A stretch of DNA of 10,312 nt, taken from positions 1 to 10,312 of the forward strand of contig JAFDET010000126.1 in the NCBI GenBank assembly GCA_019310195.1. Reading direction: 5' to 3'. The notes beneath the pieces are model-generated. The model was not told the origin of the DNA, did not search any database, and worked only from the letters and a program-made list of their open reading frames with translations. Every line of letters begins with the position of its first letter. The first letter of the stretch is position 1. This document shows positions 1 through 6,508 of this stretch, one piece after another. The stretch is from Deltaproteobacteria bacterium (GTDB lineage Bacteria; Myxococcota_A; UBA9160; JAFDET01). Position numbers and translations under genes: made by a program.

Positions 1-249
1 CAGCGCGAGCACGTGACGCCCGTCTTCTACGAGAACCCGCAGCGCTACCGCTGCCTGCGGATCGACGTGCCGCCCGAGCTGCGGCACCCGGAGCTCCGTC
101 TCACCCTGGACCACCCCCAGGACTACCAGGTGCTGCAACGGCTCTTCGAGGATCCGCGCGTATCCGCGGAGAGTGCGGTCGCTCACATGCTGGCCGATCC
201 CGAGCTGCCCTGGATCAACGCCCACTGCGAGCAGAGGAGCGTGCGGTGA
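1..249 (+). CDS. SpsF-like cytidylyltransferase, C-terminal part (5' end outside window)
   Basis: The frame is open from the first base, so the gene begins left of the window; 82 residues are visible, ending in TGA. The visible part begins QREHVTPVFYENPQRY and continues to LRLTLDHPQDYQVLQRLFE. This matches the C-terminal pattern of SpsF/NeuA-like nucleotide-sugar cytidylyltransferases, where an 'REHVTP..YE.P..F' stretch is followed by an 'R.T.D.P.D' stretch. The family transfers CMP from CTP to a sugar acid in the cytoplasm. The catalytic N-terminal half (the nucleotide-binding LAxxxS-type motif) is not in view. The next gene is a NeuB-family synthase whose GTG start overlaps this stop as GTGA, so the two are probably translated together. 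This protein would activate the synthase product, as PseF, NeuA or SpsF does. The exact sugar cannot be told from this fragment. Confidence 0.75.
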   Translation, partial: QREHVTPVFYENPQRYRCLRIDVPPELRHPELRLTLDHPQDYQVLQRLFEDPRVSAESAVAHMLADPELPWINAHCEQRSVR

Positions 250-1280
250 ACGCGTTCTTCGGAGACTCGCGCCCGTGCTTCGTGATCGCCGAGATCGGCG
301 CCAATCACGACGGCGATCTGGACGTCTGCCTGCGCAGCATCGAGGCGGCCCGCGAGGCCGGCGCGGACGCGGTCAAGCTGCAGCACTACCGCGCCGCGGA
401 GCTGGTGGCCGACGTGGATCGCGTCTGGAGCTGGGGGCCGGAAGGGCGCCGGGTCGAAGAGCGAGTGGGCTCCCTGTTCGACCGCCTCTCCCTGGGCCGC
501 GAAGGCCTGCGACGCGCCTTCGACTTCGCCCGCGAGCTGGAGATCCCGATCTTCTGCACGCCCTTCTCCGTGCATGGCGTGCACGAGCTGGCCGAGCTGG
601 ACAACCCGATCTACAAGATCGCGTCGTCGGACGTGAGCTTCCATCCCATGCTCGACGCGATCGCCGAGCTGGGTCGTCCCACACTGCTCTCTACCGGAAA
701 GTGCCCGCTGGCGGACGTGGAGGAGGCGCTGGAGCACCTGGCGCCGCTGCCTGCGCAAGACGTGGGCCTGCTGCACTGCATCGCCACCTACCCGGCACCG
801 TACGACCAGATGAACGTGCGCGTGGTAGAGGCGTACCGCGAGGGCTTCCCCGGACACCCGGTGGGACTGAGCGACCACTGTCTGGACGACGATCCCGCGC
901 TGGCCGCCGTGGCCCTGGGCGCCTGCGTCGTGGAGAAGCACTTCACCCTGGATCGCAATCGGCACGGGCCCGACCACTGGTTCTCCCTGGACCCGGCTGG
1001 GCTGCGCAGCCTGGTCGATCGCGTGCGCCGCGTAGAGGCCGCCCTCGGCGACGGGCACAAGCGCGTCGAGGCCTGCGAGGAGTGGGAAGCGACCTACTCG
1101 CGGCGCTCGATCATCGTGATGCGCGAGGTGCCCGAAGGCAAGCGGCTCGAGGCCCACGACCTGGCCCTGCTGCGCCCCGGCACCGGCCTGCACCCGCGGC
1201 ATTGGAAGCAGGTGCTGGGCCGCCGGGCACGCGGCCGGATCGCAGCCCGCACGCCCTTGTCCTGGGAGCACCTGGACTAG
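246..1280 (+). CDS. NeuB/PseI/SpsE-type N-acetylneuraminate (pseudaminic/legionaminic) acid synthase
   Basis: This 344-residue protein has the usual NeuB family length and layout. A TIM-barrel synthase domain spans about residues 10-265 and a C-terminal SAF (antifreeze-like) domain about 280-344. Visible barrel motifs, in order, are IAEIGANHDGD near the N-terminus, FCTPFSVHG, YKIASSDV, LLSTGK, LLHCIATYPAPY, GLSDH and EKHFTLDRN followed by GPDHWFSLDP. The SAF part reads RRSIIVMREVPEGKRL and runs to the end. Enzymes of this family condense phosphoenolpyruvate with a 2,4-diacetamido-trideoxyhexose or ManNAc to give a nine-carbon nonulosonic acid. With pseB and pseC nearby, a pseudaminic-acid-type product is most likely, but legionaminic acid cannot be excluded from the sequence. 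The GTG start is chosen because it overlaps the upstream stop (GTGA) and places IAEIGANH at the normal distance. Its TAG stop lies in the CTAG flank of the adjoining inverted-repeat element. Confidence 0.9.
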   Translation: MNAFFGDSRPCFVIAEIGANHDGDLDVCLRSIEAAREAGADAVKLQHYRAAELVADVDRVWSWGPEGRRVEERVGSLFDRLSLGREGLRRAFDFARELEIPIFCTPFSVHGVHELAELDNPIYKIASSDVSFHPMLDAIAELGRPTLLSTGKCPLADVEEALEHLAPLPAQDVGLLHCIATYPAPYDQMNVRVVEAYREGFPGHPVGLSDHCLDDDPALAAVALGACVVEKHFTLDRNRHGPDHWFSLDPAGLRSLVDRVRRVEAALGDGHKRVEACEEWEATYSRRSIIVMREVPEGKRLEAHDLALLRPGTGLHPRHWKQVLGRRARGRIAARTPLSWEHLD

Positions 1281-1469
1281 AGCCCATCTCACAAACCCTC
1301 CCGTCGCAAGAGGCGGATCTTCGGCCCGCTGGCGGCGTTGCGCTCCCTGCGCCGTAGCTACGGCTATGGCTCGGTCGCGCCCGTAGCTACGGCTATGGCT
1401 CGGTCGCGCCTTGCCAGCAGACCGAATCTCCACCTCTCGCTCGGTCCAGGTTTATGAGATGGGCTCTAG
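1277..1469. mobile_element. MITE-like inverted-repeat element flanked by CTAG
   Basis: The outer arms 1277-1297 and 1449-1469 are inverted copies matching at 20 of 21 positions. The left arm reads CTAG then AGCCCATCTCACAAACC. Pairing resumes inside: 1309-1333 and 1413-1437 are inverted copies at 20 of 25 positions and lie at exactly matching distances from the ends, so the arms form one stem of about 53 bp per side with an 11-base unpaired stretch. The centre (1334-1412) carries two 29-bp tandem repeats. No credible ORF is present. If CTAG is the target duplication, the element is 185 bp (1281-1465). CTAG fits the YTAR target type of the IS5 group. Because CTAG is palindromic, a TA duplication with ends starting GAGCCC is equally compatible. 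The mobile nature is inferred from the ends, the flanks and the absence of genes; no parent transposase is visible. Confidence 0.65.
1352..1409. repeat. Two exact 29-bp tandem repeats in the loop of the inverted-repeat element
   Basis: Positions 1352-1380 and 1381-1409 are identical and directly adjacent. Each begins CCGTAGCTACGG, a 12-base palindrome, and ends CGGTCGCGC. The first copy is preceded by G, which extends its palindrome to 14 bases (1351-1364). With no spacer between copies and only two units, this is a tandem duplication within the element, not a CRISPR array. Confidence 0.9.
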
Positions 1470-2641
1470 CGGTTCTCGAGAACCGACAGGAGCGCGTCGA
1501 TCACGCGCTCCACGTCGGCATCGCTCATCGCCGGGAAGAGCGGCAGGGTCAGCGCACGCGCGTAGTAGCGCTCGGCGGCGGGGAAGGCGCCCGGCGCGAA
1601 TCCGCGCTCCTTGCGGTACCAGGAGTGCAGGTGCACGGGCAGGTAGTGCACGTGGGCGCCGATGCTCCGGGCGTGCAGGGCCTCGACGACGCGCCGCCGG
1701 TCCACACCGGCATCTACATCGAGCTGCACGACGTAGAGATGATGCGACGAGCGCGCCGTGGCCCGCTGGGCCAGGGGCTGGACGTGGGGATGCCCCGCGA
1801 ACGCGGTGTCGTAGCGGGCGGCGATGGCGCGGCGCCGCTCTACGAAGTCCGGAAGCCGCCGCAGCTGGCTGCGCCCCAGGGCGCAGTGGAGGTCGCTGGC
1901 CCGGTAGTTCATGCCCAGGCTCTGCATCTCACGATGCCAGGGGCCCGGGTCGGGCTCCTCGAAGTGGCGCGGGTCACGGACCAGCCCGTGGTCGCGGAAG
2001 CGCAGCAGGCGCTCGCGCAGCTCGGGATCGTTGGTCGTCACCGCACCGCCTTCCCCCATGGCCACCTGCTTGACGGGATGGAAGGAGAACACGGTCATGT
2101 GCGAGTGCCGGCAGGCGCCCACGGGAACCCACTCGTTGGCCGCCGTGTCGAAGTACTCGGCGCCCAGGGCGTGGGCGGCGTCCTCCACCACCACGGCGCC
2201 CAGCGGGTCGGCCAGGGCGCGCAGGGCAACCACGTCGGCGGGCTGTCCGGCCATGTGCACCGGAGCCAGCACGCGGGTGGCCGGGCCCAGAGCCCGAGCC
2301 GTCGCCTCCGGGTCCAGCAGTGCCGTGTCGGAATCCACGTCGGCGAAGTCCACTCCGGCGCCCAGATAGAGCGCCGCATTGGCGGTGGCAGCGAAGGTGA
2401 TGGGTGTGGTCAGACAGACTTGCCCCGGGCCGAGGCCGGCGGCGTGGTAGGCGGCGTGCAGTGCGGCCGTTCCGTTGCAGGTGGCCACGGCGAAGCGGGC
2501 CCCCACGCTGTGGGCCAGGGCCTCCTCGAAAGCCTCGACGGCGGGCCCCTGGGTCAGCCAGCCGGAGCGCAGCACCTCGACCACGGATCGGACGTCGTCG
2601 TCGTCTACGTCCTGGCGCGCGTAGGGGAGGAACTCGCTCAA
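1466..2641 (-). CDS. pseC: PseC-like DegT/DnrJ/EryC1 aminotransferase (UDP-4-amino-4,6-dideoxy-AltNAc transaminase)
   Basis: This is a 391-residue PLP-dependent sugar aminotransferase of normal DegT family length. PseC converts the 4-keto sugar made by PseB into UDP-4-amino-4,6-dideoxy-N-acetyl-altrosamine, with glutamate as usual amino donor, in the cytoplasm. The N-terminus (SEFLPYARQDVDDDDV, then SGWLTQGPAVEAFE) is typical of PseC. Further motifs are CNGTAALHAAYHAAGL (55-70), TTPITFAATANA (78-89), VVEDAAHALGAEY (151-163, Asp154 contacting the PLP ring nitrogen in the family) and FSFHPVKQVAMGEGG with the expected PLP lysine at 191. I start it at TTG (2641-2639), which overlaps the pseB stop as TTGA and puts the conserved LPYARQD at the N-terminus. 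The open frame extends to 2758, but that extension lies inside pseB and is basic, low-complexity sequence. The TAG stop lies in the CTAG flank of the inverted-repeat element. Confidence 0.88.
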   Translation of the reverse strand: MSEFLPYARQDVDDDDVRSVVEVLRSGWLTQGPAVEAFEEALAHSVGARFAVATCNGTAALHAAYHAAGLGPGQVCLTTPITFAATANAALYLGAGVDFADVDSDTALLDPEATARALGPATRVLAPVHMAGQPADVVALRALADPLGAVVVEDAAHALGAEYFDTAANEWVPVGACRHSHMTVFSFHPVKQVAMGEGGAVTTNDPELRERLLRFRDHGLVRDPRHFEEPDPGPWHREMQSLGMNYRASDLHCALGRSQLRRLPDFVERRRAIAARYDTAFAGHPHVQPLAQRATARSSHHLYVVQLDVDAGVDRRRVVEALHARSIGAHVHYLPVHLHSWYRKERGFAPGAFPAAERYYARALTLPLFPAMSDADVERVIDALLSVLENR

Positions 2642-3609
2642 ATCTTCTCGCTCATCTGCCGCAGCTCGTCGACCGAGAGCCACCACTCGTTGTTGTCGCT
2701 GCAGTAGGAGAACCCGTCGGGAAGGGGACGTCCGGCCTTGGCGCCGTCTCCGTCCCACCAGGAGAACTCCGGCACCAGCACGTAGTGGTCGTCGAACTCC
2801 AGGGTGCGCCGGGCGTCGTCCTCGCCGATCAGCGTCTCGTGCAGCTTCTCGCCCGGGCGGATCCCCACATTGACCGTGTCGCAGTCCGGCGCGATGGCCT
2901 CAGCCAGGTCGAGGAGCTTCATGCTGGGAATCTTGGGAACGAAGATCTCGCCGCCGCGCATGAGCTCGAAGCTGCGCAGCACGAACTGCACGCCCTGCTC
3001 CAGGGTGATCCAGAAGCGGGTCATCCGGGGGTCGGTGACGGGAACCACCCCGGTCTCACGCTGCTTGCGGAAGAACGGCACCACGCTGCCGCGGCTTCCC
3101 ACCACATTGCCGTAGCGAACCACCGCGAAGCGGGCCCCGTTCTCGCCCGCATAGCTGTTGCCGGCCACGAAGAGCTTGTCGCTGCACAGCTTGGTGGCGC
3201 CGTACAGGTTGATGGGGTTCGCCGCCTTGTCGGTGGAGAGCGCGATCACGCGCTCGACCCCGCGGTCGATGGCGGCGTTGATCACGTTCTCCGCGCCGAA
3301 GACGTTGGTCTTGATGGCCTCGAACGGGTTGTACTCGGCGGCGGGCACCTGCTTCATGGCGGCCGCGTGAACCACCAGGTCGATGCCGTCGAAGGCGCGC
3401 TCCAGGCGCTCGCGGTCACGGACGTCCCCGATGAAGAAGCGCATGCGCGGGTCGTCGCCGAACTCGGCGCGCATCTCGTACTGCTTCAGCTCGTCTCGCG
3501 AGAAGATCACGAGGCGGCGCGGAGCGTGGTTGCGGAGCAGGGTGCGGGCCAGCACGCGGCCGAAGCTGCCCGTCCCTCCGGTGATGAGGATGGAGCGGTC
3601 TCGGAACAT
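2638..3609 (-). CDS. pseB: PseB-like UDP-GlcNAc 4,6-dehydratase (inverting)
   Basis: This 323-residue short-chain dehydrogenase/reductase resembles FlaA1/PseB, the first step of pseudaminic acid synthesis. It uses bound NADP to turn UDP-GlcNAc into UDP-2-acetamido-2,6-dideoxy-arabino-hex-4-ulose with C5 inversion. The Rossmann motif GGTGSFG is at residues 11-17, followed by SRDELKQYEMR (37-47), which is highly typical of PseB. The active-site stretch STDKAANPINLYGATK gives Asp127, Lys128, Tyr136 and Lys140, matching the Asp-Lys and YxxxK residues known for this subgroup. RYGNVVGSRGSVVPFF (165-180) and IRPGEKLHETLI also fit. It starts at ATG with a GGGG stretch just upstream. Its TGA overlaps the TTG start of pseC by 4 bases, so the two consecutive enzymes are translationally coupled. 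The aminotransferase gene lies 86 bases upstream on the same strand. Confidence 0.92.
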   Translation of the reverse strand: MFRDRSILITGGTGSFGRVLARTLLRNHAPRRLVIFSRDELKQYEMRAEFGDDPRMRFFIGDVRDRERLERAFDGIDLVVHAAAMKQVPAAEYNPFEAIKTNVFGAENVINAAIDRGVERVIALSTDKAANPINLYGATKLCSDKLFVAGNSYAGENGARFAVVRYGNVVGSRGSVVPFFRKQRETGVVPVTDPRMTRFWITLEQGVQFVLRSFELMRGGEIFVPKIPSMKLLDLAEAIAPDCDTVNVGIRPGEKLHETLIGEDDARRTLEFDDHYVLVPEFSWWDGDGAKAGRPLPDGFSYCSDNNEWWLSVDELRQMSEKI

Positions 3610-3649
3610 GCCCCTGCATCGGAGCGAAAAGCCCTGGACTTGAGCGGTT

Positions 3650-3677
3650 CTCGGACCCCCGGCTGCCGGCTCCCGAG
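3650..3677 (-). terminator. Possible hairpin between the aminotransferase gene and pseB
   Basis: In the 86-base gap (3610-3695), CTCGG at 3650-3654 pairs with CCGAG at 3673-3677. An inner CCGG/CCGG stem (3659-3662 and 3666-3669) closes a 3-base loop. Transcripts on the minus strand would meet it just after the aminotransferase stop. There is no U-run, so it could be a weak or factor-dependent terminator, a processing site, or a by-product of the GC-rich sequence. Confidence 0.3.
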
Positions 3678-3695
3678 CCCGCCCCCGGGCCCGGC

Positions 3696-5024
3696 TCAGT
3701 CCGTGCGAAGCTTCTGGACGACCCGGTGCAGGGCCTCGAAGAGGGGCTCCACTCCCTCTTCTTCGAGGCACGAGAAGGCCACCCGGATGTCGTGGGGGCC
3801 GGTCGAGATCACTCCAATCCCCTCGTCTTCCAGCAGGCGCTTGCGGACCGTCTCGGCGTCCACGCCCTGGACCTTCACGCACATGAAGTAGCCGCTGTTG
3901 AAGGGATAGACCTCCCAGCTCTCGGCAAAGCGGGGGGAGCCGGTCACCTCGAAGACCCGGGCCGCCCGCGCGCGCAGCAGCTCGGACTTCTCCTTGCGCT
4001 CGTCGGCCAGGGACGGCGAGGACAGGGCCTTCTCCACCACGCTCTGGGAGAGCATGGGGCTGTTGGAGATGGCCGCGCGGATGGCGCCCCGCGCCTTGGC
4101 GTCCAGCACCGTGCAGACCTCCTCGGCGCTGTCCGGGCGTCCCGGGCCGAAGGTGATGAAGCCACAACGCAGGCCCCAGGCGAAGAGCTCCTTGGTGGCG
4201 CCGTCCAGCTTCACCGCCAGCAGGTTGGGGTGGCGCCCGGTGAGCAGGCCGAACAGCGACTCGGTCATGGACTCGCCACCCAAGTGGTAGAAGAGCCCGA
4301 AGTAGGCGTCGTCGCACAGGGCGACGATCCGGGTTCCGGCCTCGGCCTGGGCAACCAGCGCGGCGGCGATGGCGTCCCCCTCGGCCGCTGTGGGCATGTA
4401 GCCCGTGGGGTTGTTGGGGAAGTTGAGCAGCACCACCAGCTTCTCGCGGCCCCGCGCATGGGTCGCCAGCGCTTCCGCAAAGCCCTCGGTGTTGAAGCCC
4501 TGACCGCGGAAGAACGGGTAGGTGACGATCTCGGCGCCGAGCCTGACTTCGAAGCCCAGCCGGTAGTTGCCCCACAGCTTGTCGGGCAGCACCAGCAGGT
4601 CGCCGGGGTCCAGGAAGAGCTCGCCGACCAGGGACAGGCCGTGGGTGATGGCCGCCGTGGTGACGGGCAGGCCGAACTGCTTGCCGCGCAGCGACGGGTT
4701 CTCCTCGAGCAGCTTCTCGCGCCAGCGCTCCCGCAGCCCGGGGCGTCCGGCGGGCGGCGCGTAGTTGTAGATCTCCTCAGGGGCGAGATCGCCCACATGG
4801 CGCGCCATGGAAGACAGGTGCATGGCGTGACCGCCCTCGGTGGCGATTCCGATGGTGGCGTTCACCTTGTGGGCGTGCTTCTTGGCCTCGGCGCCCTGGG
4901 AGAGGATGCCCTTGGGGAAGTAGATGCGGCGGCCGTAGGCCGAGAGCATCGCCAGCACCTCGGGCGCGGCCGCCTCCAGGCGGCTGTTCAGGTCTTCGGC
5001 CAAACGGTTTAGGGCGGGGGGCAT
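3696..5024 (-). CDS. Class I/II (fold type I) PLP-dependent aminotransferase
   Basis: This 442-residue protein has the full set of class I/II aminotransferase motifs: YAPPAGRPGLRERW (88-101), the cofactor-cradling THGLSLVGELFLDPGD stretch (127-142), LLNFPNNPTGYMPT (199-212), CDDAYFGLFY (237-246, Asp before Ala-Tyr), the expected PLP lysine 278 in LDGATKELFAWGLR, and DIRVAFS near the C-terminus with the likely carboxylate-binding arginine. Such enzymes move an amino group between an amino acid and a 2-oxo acid in the cytoplasm. The substrate cannot be named; aspartate or aromatic amino acids are possible. It is not a DegT-type sugar aminotransferase, so a direct role in the nonulosonic pathway is not indicated despite lying upstream of pseB. 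The ATG start is supported by AGGAG seven bases upstream. The GNAT gene ends 24 bases before it on the same strand, consistent with an operon. Confidence 0.85.
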   Translation of the reverse strand: MPPALNRLAEDLNSRLEAAAPEVLAMLSAYGRRIYFPKGILSQGAEAKKHAHKVNATIGIATEGGHAMHLSSMARHVGDLAPEEIYNYAPPAGRPGLRERWREKLLEENPSLRGKQFGLPVTTAAITHGLSLVGELFLDPGDLLVLPDKLWGNYRLGFEVRLGAEIVTYPFFRGQGFNTEGFAEALATHARGREKLVVLLNFPNNPTGYMPTAAEGDAIAAALVAQAEAGTRIVALCDDAYFGLFYHLGGESMTESLFGLLTGRHPNLLAVKLDGATKELFAWGLRCGFITFGPGRPDSAEEVCTVLDAKARGAIRAAISNSPMLSQSVVEKALSSPSLADERKEKSELLRARAARVFEVTGSPRFAESWEVYPFNSGYFMCVKVQGVDAETVRKRLLEDEGIGVISTGPHDIRVAFSCLEEEGVEPLFEALHRVVQKLRTD

Positions 5025-5048
5025 GTACGGCTCCTGAAAGCGCAGAAG

Positions 5049-5531
5049 CTACAGCCGGCGTTGCAGCACGTCGAGCAGATCGGCGAAGCCCAGCGCCCGC
5101 CAAAAAGCTTGCCCCTCGGCGTTGGCGACCGCCACGCGAACGGTGACCCGCTCGACCCCGCGCTGGCGCACCCAGGCCAGCGACGCGTCGGCCAGCGCGC
5201 GGCCGATGCCCCGGCGCCGTGCCTCCGGATCCACCCACAGGTCGCTGATCTCGGCGCGTTCGTCCTCCAGCGCCACGCCGGGCGCCCGCGCCGCCCGCAC
5301 GATGGACAGCCCCAGGGCCCGGCCCTCGCCGCCCTCCCAGAGCAGCAGCGCCGCGTCCGGGTCGCGCAGCAGCCGCCGCACGATCTCGCGGGCCTCCGCG
5401 CGCCCCCGGTCATCGCTCCGCACGCCGAAGGCCGGGTCGAGGGCCGCGTGGTGGTCGCCCAGGGTCAGCCACAGCCCGGTCACGACCTCCAGGTCCCGCG
5501 GCCCGGCCCGGCGGATGCCCTCCGGTGTCAA
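5049..5531 (-). CDS. GNAT family N-acetyltransferase
   Basis: This 160-residue protein is of standard single-domain GNAT size. It begins GIRRAGPRDLEVVTGLW, a typical GNAT first strand and helix. Beta-4 and motif A are clear at EISDLWVDPEARRRGIGRAL (residues 94-113), where RRRGIG forms the acetyl-CoA pyrophosphate-binding loop. The C-terminal strands read RVTVRVAVANAEGQAFWRALGF (128-149), the usual 'N..A..FY...GF' motif B. It should transfer an acetyl group from acetyl-CoA to an amine; the substrate is unknown. The start is placed at TTG (5531-5529), which overlaps the TGA of the upstream secreted-protein gene as TTGA. The frame is open much further upstream, but there it runs inside that gene. 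PseH is also a GNAT enzyme, and a missing PseH step makes the idea tempting, but nothing in this sequence is specific to PseH. Confidence 0.8.
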   Translation of the reverse strand: MTPEGIRRAGPRDLEVVTGLWLTLGDHHAALDPAFGVRSDDRGRAEAREIVRRLLRDPDAALLLWEGGEGRALGLSIVRAARAPGVALEDERAEISDLWVDPEARRRGIGRALADASLAWVRQRGVERVTVRVAVANAEGQAFWRALGFADLLDVLQRRL

Positions 5532-6508
5532 CGCCTTCGGCGCATAGACCGCGGTGCGATCTTGCCCTGGCGGACCATGGCCTCGACGTCCTCCGGGCTC
5601 GTGCCGCGCTTCAGCTCGGCCATGATCTGATCGACCACGTCGTCCACCCCACCCTGGTATCGCACCAGATCCAGTCCCCGGTCCCGCATGGAGGCGTCGA
5701 TGTTCTTCTCCACCTGGGCGCGCACGGCTTCGGAGTCGGCCTTCACCTGCTCGGCGCTGACCCCCACCATCGCGGTTCCGAGCACGCCGTCCATTCCCTC
5801 GATCTCCCACTTCCGGCGCATCTGCTCCTGACTGCGGGAGCCCTGTACATCCCCGACGGCGCCGGCCCTCAGGATCCGGAAGGTGCCGATCCGGGTGCCG
5901 TCGCGGTTGAAGGTCCCGCGCAGCTCGTCCCCGCCAGGCAGGATCTCGGTGGTCCGGTACTCGGTCACCCCGTCCAGGCTCTCGGCGCGGGCGCCACCCA
6001 GCGAGTCTTCGATGCGGAACACCGGAAGCCCGCCATCGCCTTCGATGATCCAGGTCTCGGTGTAGGTCAGCGTATTCGCCGAGAAGCCGCCGATGGCACT
6101 GCGCGAGCGCCAGCCCTCGGACGCCGAGCCGCGCACGGTCTTGGTCTTGGAGCCGCGCGGGTTCACCTCGAGTCCGGACTGGATCTGCTGCAGCTGCTTC
6201 GGACTCGGCTCCCAGAACTCCAGAATTCGCGCGTACTGGCCTCCGCTGCGCTCGAAGCGGCCTGAGTCGTCCCCGAACACGACGATGGGGTAATCGATCC
6301 ACTTGAGCCGCGAGCCGGACTCCTCCAGGACCCAGATCCGGTCCAGCCAGCGCTCGAAGTCCGGGTTGTTGGTGGCGCTGTCCTTGTAGTGGACCAGCAC
6401 GTACCAGGTGCCCCGGAGATCCAGATCGCCGCGCAGCGCGTCGGCGCGCGCCGGCAGCGCCGCCAGGAGCAAGAACGAGCCCAGCACCGCGTGTAGGAGC
6501 GGGCGCAC
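5528..6508 (-). CDS. Predicted secreted protein of unknown function
   Basis: From the GTG at 6508 this encodes 326 residues. It starts with a clear signal peptide: MRPLL, a hydrophobic core HAVLGSFLLLAALPA, and an A-x-A cleavage region ARADA near residues 20-24. There is no lipobox cysteine, so a periplasmic or exported soluble protein is expected. The mature part (about 30-215) is rich in Trp, Tyr and beta-strand-like stretches, such as LRGTWYVLVHYKDSATNNP, RLKWIDYPIVVF and TYTETWIIEG, suggesting a beta-sheet domain. The C-terminal third (about 225-315) is charged and helical, ending in a basic SMRRRR. I recognise no catalytic motif or named family and assign no function. A start 12 codons further upstream would spoil the signal peptide and lies inside the preceding gene. 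The GTG shares one base with the ThyX-like stop (TAGTG), indicating coupled translation. Confidence 0.7.
   Translation of the reverse strand: MRPLLHAVLGSFLLLAALPARADALRGDLDLRGTWYVLVHYKDSATNNPDFERWLDRIWVLEESGSRLKWIDYPIVVFGDDSGRFERSGGQYARILEFWEPSPKQLQQIQSGLEVNPRGSKTKTVRGSASEGWRSRSAIGGFSANTLTYTETWIIEGDGGLPVFRIEDSLGGARAESLDGVTEYRTTEILPGGDELRGTFNRDGTRIGTFRILRAGAVGDVQGSRSQEQMRRKWEIEGMDGVLGTAMVGVSAEQVKADSEAVRAQVEKNIDASMRDRGLDLVRYQGGVDDVVDQIMAELKRGTSPEDVEAMVRQGKIAPRSMRRRR

Noticed and set aside
1352..1409. CRISPR-like repeats
   Set aside because: The two 29-bp units are directly adjacent with no spacer and no cas genes are present; this is a tandem duplication inside an inverted-repeat element.
183..1433. 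Long minus-strand open frame (416 codons) opposite the NeuB-type gene
   Set aside because: It is a shadow of the plus-strand synthase, which has full family motifs; the antisense product is Gln/Arg/Val-rich with no motif, and such frames are common at high GC.
1454..2707. Long plus-strand open frame (417 codons) opposite pseC
   Set aside because: pseC has all its family motifs on the minus strand; the antisense translation is low-complexity with many His, Gly and Val and no recognisable domain.
2642..2758. N-terminal extension of PseC to an upstream start at 2758
   Set aside because: The extra 39 residues lie inside pseB, are Arg-rich low complexity, and precede the conserved LPYARQD N-terminus of the family.
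3618..3643. Sigma-28 (flagellar) promoter-like sequence upstream of pseB
   Set aside because: On the minus strand TCAA and a CCGAT core are present, but the spacing is one base too long, the -10 matches only 5 of 8, and the transcript would begin at about the start codon.
3726..5012. Long plus-strand open frame (428 codons) opposite the class I/II aminotransferase
   Set aside because: Same reasoning: the minus-strand protein carries the PLP motifs and a good ribosome binding site, while the antisense frame has neither.
5049..5531. Naming the GNAT enzyme PseH
   Set aside because: PseH is a GNAT enzyme of similar size, but only general GNAT motifs are visible and the gene is separated from pseB by an unrelated aminotransferase.
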